DNA of 21,480 nt from HGM11367 sp964600435 (GTDB lineage: Bacteria > Bacillota > Clostridia > Christensenellales > UBA1242): positions 1 through 21,480 of the forward strand of contig CAZRJB010000013.1 in the NCBI GenBank assembly GCA_964600435.1, in the 5' to 3' direction. Shown piece by piece: positions 14,860 through 21,480 of the stretch (position 1 is the stretch's first letter; every line of letters begins with the position of its first letter). The notes under the pieces are model-generated. The model saw only the letters and a list, made by a program, of their open reading frames with translations. It had not been told where the DNA came from and searched no databases. The translations under genes were made by a program, and so were the position numbers.

Positions 14860-17800
14860 ATGGCTGATAAAATAACTGATATTGAAAAAGAAATTGAAAA
14901 AGCAAAAAAATTTGTTGCCGAAGTGAAAAAATCCGCTGAAGAACTTGAAAAAAAATTAGCACAGGCAAAAATTGCAGAAGAAAAGGCAAAACAAGGTTCT
15001 GCCGAAGCTTATGAAAATGCAAAAAGCAACAGGTTTAACGTTGCAAGAGAAGTGGCAAAAGCCCATTCTGATTTAAGAGCCGCAAAAAGAAAATTAAACG
15101 ATTTAATTAAAGAATCAGAAACAACTGCAGCAAAAACTGCAACAGCAAATCCAGCCGCTGTAAAAACAACCACAGCAGCACCAAAAACTGCTACTCCTAA
15201 GCAAGCTGCTGCAAAAACAGCACCTAAGACAGCTACTGCAAAAACAGAAAATCCCACCACCCCACCAAAAACCAAAGTGGAGAGCGAAGCAAAGGCAGAT
15301 GAAACAACTGTTAATTATGCACTAATAATTGAAAACGCAAAAAAAGCTGTGGCTGATGCTGAAAAAGTCCAAACTGAGGCACAAAAAAAACTAAAATCGC
15401 TTGAGGATGCACAAAACATAGAAGGAAAAGCAAAACCAAAACCAATTGAATTACAAAATGCTGGAATAGATTTATCAAATGCAAGTTCAGAATTAAGAAT
15501 TGCACAAGCAAAATTAAGTTACTATGTTTCAGAAAAAAACATGAGCGATGCAAAAAACAAAAAAGAAACACTTAAAAATAAATTAGCAAATGCAAAAAAT
15601 GAAGAAGAACGAACAACATTGTCAGATGACATAATAACTGCCGATTTAGATTACCAAAGAGCTTTTTTAGAACATAGCAATGCTTCATTAATTTTAAGTG
15701 GTACTAATTTTAAATCAGAAACTGCTGCAGCAACAGCAACTGCAACAACTAAGCCAGCCTCTGCAAAAACAACCACAGCAACAGCAACAACCACAGCAGC
15801 AAAGCCAGCCGCTTCAAAAACTGAAATTATAAAATTTGAAGATTCTACCACCCCACCAAAAACCAAAGTGGAGAGTGAAACAAAGGCACCAACAGCAGAT
15901 TCATCTGCTAAAGAACCTAAAGACAAAGCTAACGAAATTTCTTTTTATATTAATTGTTTTAACAATGAAAACAACTTGGCTGGAGTTCAAAATGTTAAAT
16001 TTAGTTCAGAAAAAGCCAACCAAAGCAACATTACTTTTACAAGTGAAAAAGACCTTCCTTTTGTTGTGGACCTTGAAAACAGGCTGTTTAAAGTAAAAAA
16101 TGAAGATAAAACAAATATTGTAGCAATTGAAAACGTTTCTATGGACTATGACCAAAATTTAACTTTTACAATTTCAGGTTCAAAAACAAAATATAGAATT
16201 ACACCTTTTGCTCTTGAAATTAAAAAAGACAAAGATTTTGAAATTGAGCGAACTTTTTCAACACCACTTAACATTGTTTTGCCAGAAAACATTTTCCAAC
16301 ATGTTAAGTCAGGAGTTGTTGAAGTTAAAGGCTTCCCTTATCAAGCATTTGAAGCATTAAATAAAGTTGCTAAAAAAACAACCGAAGTTGAAACTTTCAC
16401 CGACAGCAGCAATTTGTTGCATTTGGTAAAATCAAATGGAATGTTTTATATTGGAAGAGGTCAAAAATTAATTCCTATCTCATCAGAAAATTGTAAATTG
16501 TTTAACAATCCAGATGGTAAATCAGTTTTTGGGGTTACTCTTGGCAGCAAAAATGGTTTGGGCGGAAAACAAGTTAAAGGTATTGCTTTTGAGGTTGATA
16601 CAGACGAACTTGAAGATATTCATAGTTTTTTAGATAATAGCAAAATTAAAATTGATTCTATAAACGAATATAAAAAGGCACCAATTGGTTATTCAATGGT
16701 TAAAAAACAAAGTGATTTAGGCAAAGATGTTGACACAGATATTGAATTTAACTTAACCGGCGAAACATCTTCCCCTAGCGGGACTCCTAGTGGTGGCTCA
16801 GGCGGTGACCCAGATGGTTTCGGCGGTAACCCAGATGGTGGTGGTTTTGGTGCTCCTAGCCCTTCAGCCCCATCGTCACCAGACCCTTCACTTGGTGTTG
16901 CCGACCCTTCTGCAACCGATGGTTTAGCAGACACTACTGAAGAAGACAAAAAACCAACAACCAACCCAACCACTGCAGACAGCAAAAAGGATGAAGACAA
17001 AGATAAAGACAAAGCTAAAGAAAAAATGAAACACGTAGATATTTCAACATCAATCTTTGGCGTTGTGGCAGGCTTTTTAGCCCTTGGCTTAATATCTGGT
17101 GCATTCCTTAGTCCATTTGCTTGGTTCCTATTCTTCTTGTGTGCATTTGCTGCTTCAACAGGAGCAAAAACTTCTTTTGATTTAAAACATAAAGAAAGAA
17201 TTAAGTTATCTAAGTTAGAAAAAGCAAGAGTTAAGTTATATGATAAAGAAAAACAAGGGGAAAAAATAGATAAAAAAATTGAGAAAATTCAAGGAAAACT
17301 AGAATCTTCAACAAACCCTAAAAAAAACCAAAAGCTTGGAAAAAAATTAGGTAAATTATATAAATCCAGAGATAAGGTTTGCAAAAATGTTGTAGAATTG
17401 AAAGATAAAATTGATGATATAAAAGAAAAAGAAGACAAAAAAAGTGGAATTATTCCTAAAGACACAAGCGTCGACGATGCTGTTGATAAAGACTTGTCAA
17501 AAACCACAACAACGCATTTAACAGATGATAAAGCAGTGGCAGTTGATAAAGTTACACCTGCAGCAGCTGAAGAAGACAAAAAAGCCACAACAACCGGCTT
17601 TGCCACAGTGGAAGCATATAAGTCAGCAATTAGTTCTAGCAAATCCTCTGTTTATTCTGATATTTCTAAAGCACACAGCAAATCTAGCTCAATGTCTGAA
17701 GCAGAAACAAATGCAATTATGGAAAAATTGAACACAGAAGTTTCTGACATTGCTTGTTGTAATTTAACAAAAGGTTTAACTGATAAAGAATTGGCTTTCC

Positions 17801-18006
17801 GTAATGCATGTGTTGATTTCAAAAATTCTTACATTGCAGCATCGACAGCAAATGAAAATTATGCAAAAGCAACAGACAAAGTTGATGCAAGAAAAGAACT
17901 TGATAATGCTAATAGACTTTTAAGCAATGCCATAAAAGAACTATTTAATATTTCTCAACCTGAAACAACTCGTGCAGTTGTAAAAGCCGATGAAATTACA
18001 AAATAA
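14860..18006 (+). CDS. Large two-TM coiled-coil protein with low-complexity linkers, unknown function
   Basis: I recognise no family for this 1048-residue protein. In order: an Ala/Lys/Glu-rich coiled coil (about 1-85); an Ala/Thr/Lys/Pro linker (about 88-150); a second helical, coiled-coil-like stretch (about 151-275); a second Ala/Thr/Lys linker (about 286-355); a mixed, beta-rich domain (about 358-605); a Gly/Pro/Ser/Asp linker (about 633-690); a charged Lys/Asp/Glu segment (about 693-725); two adjacent TM segments (about 728-750 and 752-768); a Lys-rich coiled coil (about 772-862); and an Ala/Ser/Thr-rich helical tail. The motif TTPPKTKVESE[A/T]KA occurs at residues 133-146 and 330-343. 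There is no signal peptide, so both soluble parts are probably cytoplasmic. ATG at 14860 is chosen because GGAGG sits eight bases upstream. A TTG at 14845 would put that site inside the gene. A scaffold, cytoskeletal or envelope-organising role is possible but unproven. Confidence 0.87.
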   Translation: MADKITDIEKEIEKAKKFVAEVKKSAEELEKKLAQAKIAEEKAKQGSAEAYENAKSNRFNVAREVAKAHSDLRAAKRKLNDLIKESETTAAKTATANPAAVKTTTAAPKTATPKQAAAKTAPKTATAKTENPTTPPKTKVESEAKADETTVNYALIIENAKKAVADAEKVQTEAQKKLKSLEDAQNIEGKAKPKPIELQNAGIDLSNASSELRIAQAKLSYYVSEKNMSDAKNKKETLKNKLANAKNEEERTTLSDDIITADLDYQRAFLEHSNASLILSGTNFKSETAAATATATTKPASAKTTTATATTTAAKPAASKTEIIKFEDSTTPPKTKVESETKAPTADSSAKEPKDKANEISFYINCFNNENNLAGVQNVKFSSEKANQSNITFTSEKDLPFVVDLENRLFKVKNEDKTNIVAIENVSMDYDQNLTFTISGSKTKYRITPFALEIKKDKDFEIERTFSTPLNIVLPENIFQHVKSGVVEVKGFPYQAFEALNKVAKKTTEVETFTDSSNLLHLVKSNGMFYIGRGQKLIPISSENCKLFNNPDGKSVFGVTLGSKNGLGGKQVKGIAFEVDTDELEDIHSFLDNSKIKIDSINEYKKAPIGYSMVKKQSDLGKDVDTDIEFNLTGETSSPSGTPSGGSGGDPDGFGGNPDGGGFGAPSPSAPSSPDPSLGVADPSATDGLADTTEEDKKPTTNPTTADSKKDEDKDKDKAKEKMKHVDISTSIFGVVAGFLALGLISGAFLSPFAWFLFFLCAFAASTGAKTSFDLKHKERIKLSKLEKARVKLYDKEKQGEKIDKKIEKIQGKLESSTNPKKNQKLGKKLGKLYKSRDKVCKNVVELKDKIDDIKEKEDKKSGIIPKDTSVDDAVDKDLSKTTTTHLTDDKAVAVDKVTPAAAEEDKKATTTGFATVEAYKSAISSSKSSVYSDISKAHSKSSSMSEAETNAIMEKLNTEVSDIACCNLTKGLTDKELAFRNACVDFKNSYIAASTANENYAKATDKVDARKELDNANRLLSNAIKELFNISQPETTRAVVKADEITK
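15256..15888 (+). repeat. 42-bp direct repeat inside the 1048-aa gene
   Basis: Copies at 15256-15297 and 15847-15888, 591 bp apart, match at 40 of 42 bases, including 29 identical bases at the start. They encode TTPPKTKVESE[A/T]KA and close each of the two Ala/Thr/Lys-rich linkers. The flanking linker sequence is similar in composition but much less similar in detail. Confidence 0.85.
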
Positions 18007-18044
18007 AACATACTTAATTAAAGAAATATTTATTTAATTTAATT

Positions 18045-18091
18045 AAAAAACAAGGCAAAATTCAAAAAAATTGAATTTGCCTTGTTTTTTT
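18045..18091. terminator. Bidirectional intrinsic terminator
   Basis: The stem pairs CAAGGCAAAATTCAA (18051-18065) with TTGAATTTGCCTTG (18071-18084), with one bulged A, a five-base loop, and flanking runs of A (18045-18050) and T (18085-18091). Each strand therefore has a T tract after the stem. It can end both the 1048-aa gene from the left and the gatB operon from the right. Confidence 0.92.
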
Positions 18092-18093
18092 AC

Positions 18094-18114
18094 ATACGCA
18101 AGAATAAAGCGTAT
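18094..18114. terminator. Small accessory hairpin next to the terminator
   Basis: ATACGC (18094-18099) pairs with GCGTAT (18109-18114) around a nine-base loop. On the minus strand it lies between the gatB stop and the main terminator, and is followed by a run of T. It may aid termination or transcript stability. It is weak by itself. Confidence 0.35.
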
Positions 18115-18171
18115 TTATTTTACATTTTTTAATAATTATTTAAATATTTTTATTAATTTTTGAAAATTATT

Positions 18172-19581
18172 TTACATAAAAAGTTTGTCTATTAATTGTT
18201 TAACCACTGCACCATTTGCCTTGCCTTGAGTGTTTTTCATAACATAACCAATTACAAAACTAACAACTTTTGGGTCGGTTTTTAAATCTTGCACAGCTTT
18301 TGGATTTTCCTGCTTAAACTTTTCTAAAATTTGACTTATTTGTTCTTCAGAAATTGAAGAAATTAATTTTTTCTCTGTTGCAATTTGTTCTGGATTTTTG
18401 CCTGAGTTTATAACTTCTTCTAACACAACAATAGCATTTGATTTTGTTAGTTTTTTGTCTTCTACCATTTTTACAATTGTTGTTAAATCTTTTTCTGAAA
18501 TTGGAAATTTTATGTTGTTTCCTTCTGAAGAATATCTAAAAAGTTCAGTTATTATCCAATTACTGATTTTTTTAGGCATATTGTAATAATTAATGCAGTT
18601 TTCAAAATAATCAGAAACATATTTGCTAGATGTTAAAATATGTGCATCTGGCTTTGATATTGAATATTCTTCAATATATTTTCTTCTTCGTTCTTGTGGA
18701 AGAGTTGGAATGGTTGATTTTATGCTTTCAACTTCTTCTTTTGTGATTTTTATTGGTAAAATATCTGGGTCTGGAAAATATCTATAGTCCTGTGCTTCTT
18801 CTTTTGAGCGCATCGTAAAGTTTTCGCCAAGGTTATCGTCCCACTTTCTGGTTTCTTGAAGAACAACTCCCCTGTTTTCTAAAACTTCTTTTTGACGTTC
18901 AATTTCATAATTTATTGCACGAGAAACACTTTTGAATGAGTTTAGGTTTTTCATTTCGGTTCTTGTTCCAAAAACATTGCTACCTTTTGGTTTTAGAGAA
19001 AGGTTAACATCGCACCTCATTCCGCCCTGTTCCATTTTGCAGTTTGCAATATCTGCGAAAATTAATGATTCTCTTATTTTTTTCAAAAATTCATCAACTT
19101 CTTCTGCTGAGGAAAAAACTGGCTCTGTAACAATTTCAATAAGTGGAGTACCACCACGATTATAGTCTACCAATGTGCCAACAAGCCTTGAAATATGGTT
19201 TAACTTTCCAGCATCTTCTTCTAGATGAATTCGGTTTAATGCTTTAAACTCGCCATTGTCGAGTGTGATTCCCCCGCCTAAACAAATTGGATAAACAAGT
19301 TGAGAAATTTGATATGCTTTTGAAAGGTCTGGATAGAAATAGTTCTTTCTTTCCATAACTGCATATTCGTTGATTGAGCAACCAAAACACAACCCTGCCT
19401 TTATGCAGAGTTCCACCGCTTTTTTGTTTATTATTGGCAATGCTCCGGGCATGCCCGTGCAAACAGGGCATGTGTTTTTGTTGTGTTCTGCCCCAAATTC
19501 GTTTTTACAAGAACAAAAAACTTTTGTGTTTGTTTTTAATTCTGCATGAATTTCTAACCCAATTACAACATCATATTCCAT
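18172..19581 (-). CDS. gatB: Asp-tRNA(Asn)/Glu-tRNA(Gln) amidotransferase subunit B
   Basis: GatB binds misacylated Glu-tRNA(Gln) or Asp-tRNA(Asn), phosphorylates the side-chain carboxylate with ATP, and transfers ammonia delivered from GatA. The protein has 469 residues, close to the family norm. The family signature is clear: VIGLEIHAELKT at the N-terminus, a four-Cys zinc site (C23, C25, C38, C41, the last two in CPVC), ERKNYFYPDLSKAYQISQ, and a C-terminal YqeY-like helical tail domain that contacts the tRNA. The ATG directly follows the gatA stop (TAA-ATG). The ribosome site AAGGAG lies inside the end of gatA nine bases upstream, which indicates translational coupling. It is the last gene of the operon, followed by the terminator at 18045-18091. 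Confidence 0.97.
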   Translation of the reverse strand: MEYDVVIGLEIHAELKTNTKVFCSCKNEFGAEHNKNTCPVCTGMPGALPIINKKAVELCIKAGLCFGCSINEYAVMERKNYFYPDLSKAYQISQLVYPICLGGGITLDNGEFKALNRIHLEEDAGKLNHISRLVGTLVDYNRGGTPLIEIVTEPVFSSAEEVDEFLKKIRESLIFADIANCKMEQGGMRCDVNLSLKPKGSNVFGTRTEMKNLNSFKSVSRAINYEIERQKEVLENRGVVLQETRKWDDNLGENFTMRSKEEAQDYRYFPDPDILPIKITKEEVESIKSTIPTLPQERRRKYIEEYSISKPDAHILTSSKYVSDYFENCINYYNMPKKISNWIITELFRYSSEGNNIKFPISEKDLTTIVKMVEDKKLTKSNAIVVLEEVINSGKNPEQIATEKKLISSISEEQISQILEKFKQENPKAVQDLKTDPKVVSFVIGYVMKNTQGKANGAVVKQLIDKLFM

Positions 19582-20997
19582 TTAGTTATTCTCCTTACAA
19601 ATTCTTTTGGCAACATCGTATAAAACTTTTTCTGAGCAATTTTTGCCCATGATTTGAATTCCTAACGGAAGGTTGTTTTCCCCTTTTGCATATGGCACAC
19701 TTAGTGCTGGAATTCCTGCAATTGAGGCAGGAACGGTAAACAAGTCTTCTAAATACATGCTAACAGGGTCTTTGGATTTTTCACCCAACTTAAATGCTTC
19801 GGCAGGTGTGGTTGGGGTTAATATGACATCACATTCTTTAAAAGCATTTTCAAATTCTTTTTTAAGCAAGTTTTGCAATTTTTTTGCTTTTTTATAATAT
19901 GCATCAAAATATCCACTAGACAAAACAAAATTGCCTAGCATTATTCTGCGTTTAACTTCATCGCCAAAACCTTGGCTTCTGCTTTGAACATATATTTCTT
20001 CCAAAGTTGTTGCTTGTTGACTTCTTGTTGTATATTTAACACCATCAAAACGTGCAAGATTGCTTGTTGCTTCGGCTGGTGACAAAATATAGTAGCAAGC
20101 CAAACTGTTTGAGATATGTGGCATGCTAACTTCTTTTATTTCGCAACCGCAAGACTTTAAGTTGTTAACTGCATTGTTAAAACTTTTGTATTGTGGCAAA
20201 GATTTAATTTTTTCCATTAATTCTGAACACAAACCAATTGTGTATGTTGATTTTTTTAAACTGGCGCCAAGGTCACTTGAAATTGATGTTTGGTCGTTAT
20301 CGTCTTTTCCAGACAAAATTTCTAAAACATATTCATTGTCTTCTATGTTGGTTGTTATTGGGCCCGCTTGGTCAGTAGACGAAGCAAAAGCAACAATGCC
20401 ATATCTAGAAACTGTTCCATATGTTGGTTTTATGCCAACAACACCATTAAACGAACTTGGTTGGCGAATTGAGCCACCCGTGTCTGTTCCAATTGCAATT
20501 GGACACAAACCCAAGCCAACTGCAACAGCACTGCCGCCAGAAGAACCACCGGCAACCCTTGTTTTATCAAGAGCGTTTAATGTTGGACCATATGCGCTTT
20601 TTTCGCAACTTCCACCCATGGCAAATTCGTCCATGTTTGCTCTTGCAAAAATAACAGCATCTTGTTGTTCTAATTTTTTAACAATTGTTGCCGAATAAGG
20701 CGAAACAAAATCTTTTAAAAAGTTGCTTGCACAACTTGCATGGTTGCCTTTTGACAAAATATTGTCTTTTATTACAACAGGAATGCCAGCCAAAAGCCCA
20801 ACATTTTCTCCTGCTGAAATTTTGTTATCTATGGTTTTTGCTTTTTCAATTGCATCTGCAAAAACTTCTATTATTGCATTATGTTCTTTGTTTTTTTCTA
20901 TTTTTTCAATATAAAATTTAACAACTTCTTCGCTTGTAAATTGTTTAGATTTTATTCCGTTTACAAGTTCTTTAACACTATATTTTGAAAAATCCAT
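19582..20997 (-). CDS. gatA: Asp-tRNA(Asn)/Glu-tRNA(Gln) amidotransferase subunit A
   Basis: GatA is the glutaminase of the GatCAB complex. It hydrolyses glutamine and supplies ammonia to GatB. It belongs to the amidase-signature family, and the Ser-cis-Ser-Lys triad is visible: K77 (in IPVVIKDN), S152 (in GGSSGGSA) and S176 (in GTDTGGSIRQPSSF). The 471 residues are near the family length. I start at ATG 20997, not at an in-frame codon ten residues upstream, because MDFSKYSVKEL matches normal GatA starts, the ATG overlaps the gatC stop by one base (TAATG), and a GGTGGTGG site (21002-21009) is well placed. Confidence 0.97.
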   Translation of the reverse strand: MDFSKYSVKELVNGIKSKQFTSEEVVKFYIEKIEKNKEHNAIIEVFADAIEKAKTIDNKISAGENVGLLAGIPVVIKDNILSKGNHASCASNFLKDFVSPYSATIVKKLEQQDAVIFARANMDEFAMGGSCEKSAYGPTLNALDKTRVAGGSSGGSAVAVGLGLCPIAIGTDTGGSIRQPSSFNGVVGIKPTYGTVSRYGIVAFASSTDQAGPITTNIEDNEYVLEILSGKDDNDQTSISSDLGASLKKSTYTIGLCSELMEKIKSLPQYKSFNNAVNNLKSCGCEIKEVSMPHISNSLACYYILSPAEATSNLARFDGVKYTTRSQQATTLEEIYVQSRSQGFGDEVKRRIMLGNFVLSSGYFDAYYKKAKKLQNLLKKEFENAFKECDVILTPTTPAEAFKLGEKSKDPVSMYLEDLFTVPASIAGIPALSVPYAKGENNLPLGIQIMGKNCSEKVLYDVAKRICKENN

Positions 20998-21266
20998 TAT
21001 TCCACCACCAGTGGCACTTGATAGCACCTATCTTTTTGTTTTGGAGCATTTGAAAGAGCATCAAAACTTTGGTCAGCTTTGACAACATCTTCTCTTAAAC
21101 TGCTTAAAGAAACCGCTTTTGACTTGTCTTCTTCTGGGAGTTCAAGTGTTGTGATTTCATTAACAAAATCTAATATTTTAACTAAGTCGTTTTCAAATTG
21201 TTCTTTTTTGTCATCTTGAATTTTTAATTTGCTTAAATCTTCTAGATGTTTTATGTCAATCTGCAT
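20997..21266 (-). CDS. gatC: Asp-tRNA(Asn)/Glu-tRNA(Gln) amidotransferase subunit C
   Basis: GatC is the small subunit that wraps around and stabilises the GatA-GatB interface. The 89-residue protein has the family pattern: an N-terminal helix (DIKHLEDLSKLKI), a second helix with ILDFVNEITTLEL, and the conserved SLREDVV stretch near residues 56-62. The ATG follows the aspS stop by 12 bases and is preceded by GAGG. Its TAA overlaps the gatA ATG by one base. Confidence 0.95.
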   Translation of the reverse strand: MQIDIKHLEDLSKLKIQDDKKEQFENDLVKILDFVNEITTLELPEEDKSKAVSLSSLREDVVKADQSFDALSNAPKQKDRCYQVPLVVE

Positions 21267-21278
21267 GTTTTTGCCTCA

Positions 21279-21480
21279 CTATCTAATTTTTACGTGTATT
21301 TCTCTAAGTTGAGCCTCGGTTACTTCGCCTGGAGCGCCCATTAAAATGTCTTGCGCTTTTGAGTTCATTGGAAATGCAATAACTTCACGGATGTTTGGTT
21401 CATCTAACAAAAGCATAATAATTCTATCCACCCCAGGAGCAATGCCTGCATGTGGTGGTGCACCATATTGGAATGCAGTG
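21279..21480 (-). CDS. aspS: Aspartyl-tRNA synthetase, C-terminal end (partial)
   Basis: Only the last 67 residues are in the window; the gene continues past 21480. They include class II motif 3 and the family C-terminus: FQYGAPPHAGIAPGVDRIIM, then EPNIREVIAFPMNSKAQDILMGAPGEV, ending in EIHVKIR before TAG. The motif-3 Arg that binds ATP is present (VDR). This is the bacterial-type AspRS. Lying directly upstream of gatC, it may be non-discriminating, charging both tRNA(Asp) and tRNA(Asn), so that GatCAB can convert Asp-tRNA(Asn) to Asn-tRNA(Asn). The residues that decide this lie outside the window, so that is inference. Confidence 0.95.
   Translation of the reverse strand, partial: TAFQYGAPPHAGIAPGVDRIIMLLLDEPNIREVIAFPMNSKAQDILMGAPGEVTEAQLREIHVKIR

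Noticed and set aside
16689..17012. Minus-strand Ser/Pro/Gly-rich open frame inside the 1048-aa gene
   Set aside because: It is the reverse reading of the Gly/Pro/Ser linker and has no start signal.
20123..20698. 191-aa plus-strand open frame over gatA
   Set aside because: It lies antisense to conserved amidase-signature sequence with catalytic residues intact in gatA; a shadow.
969..21480. Possible reassignment of TGA to tryptophan (low GC, no TGA stops seen)
   Set aside because: Trp positions I checked use TGG (for example PWRD in the cardiolipin synthase and RKWDD in GatB), and all genes are full length under the standard code. Lack of TGA stops in seven genes is expected at this GC.

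Overview
The window is about 30% GC by eye. Every long gene uses the standard genetic code, most have Shine-Dalgarno sites, and promoters of the sigma-A type (TTGACA/TATAAT) are easy to see. With the aspS-gatC-gatA-gatB operon and the style of the partial AspRS, this suggests an uncultured low-GC Bacillota (Firmicutes), probably Clostridia-like. I cannot place it more finely. TGA does not occur as a stop in the seven genes whose stop lies in the window (TAA five times, TAG twice), and Trp is encoded by TGG, so there is no sign of code 4 or 25.

Layout from left to right. Positions 1-16 (minus) are the 5' end of a tRNA gene, probably tRNA-Gly, with its own consensus promoter at 58-86. Positions 117-605 (minus) encode a small unrecognised two-TM protein with a TTGACA-17-TAAAAT promoter. 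Positions 612-968 are a divergent control region. Positions 969-2381 (plus) encode a cardiolipin synthase with two HKD motifs. Positions 2382-2644 hold a strikingly C-poor, GT-rich tract with a decamer repeat, then the terminator of the next gene. Positions 2645-14281 (minus) are one giant 3878-codon gene for a Ser/Thr/Asn-rich, beta-rich exported protein. Positions 14282-14859 are a second divergent control region. Positions 14860-18006 (plus) encode a 1048-residue protein with coiled coils, low-complexity linkers, a beta-rich middle and a C-proximal TM hairpin. Positions 18007-18171 hold a bidirectional terminator. Positions 18172-21480 (minus) are the tight operon aspS(partial)-gatC-gatA-gatB.

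How the parts work together. The right-hand operon couples aspartyl-tRNA synthetase to the GatCAB amidotransferase, which fits indirect synthesis of Asn-tRNA(Asn) (and/or Gln-tRNA(Gln)). The left and centre are envelope-oriented: a cardiolipin synthase, a small two-TM protein, a giant exported protein, and a large membrane protein whose soluble parts probably face the cytoplasm. The last two are divergently transcribed from one intergenic region.

The most unusual content is that giant/coiled-coil pair. The two divergent control regions of the window (612-968 and 14282-14859) also share short elements in the same order and orientation, which suggests common ancestry or co-regulation. No CRISPR array, transposase, phage gene, toxin-antitoxin pair or rRNA is visible.
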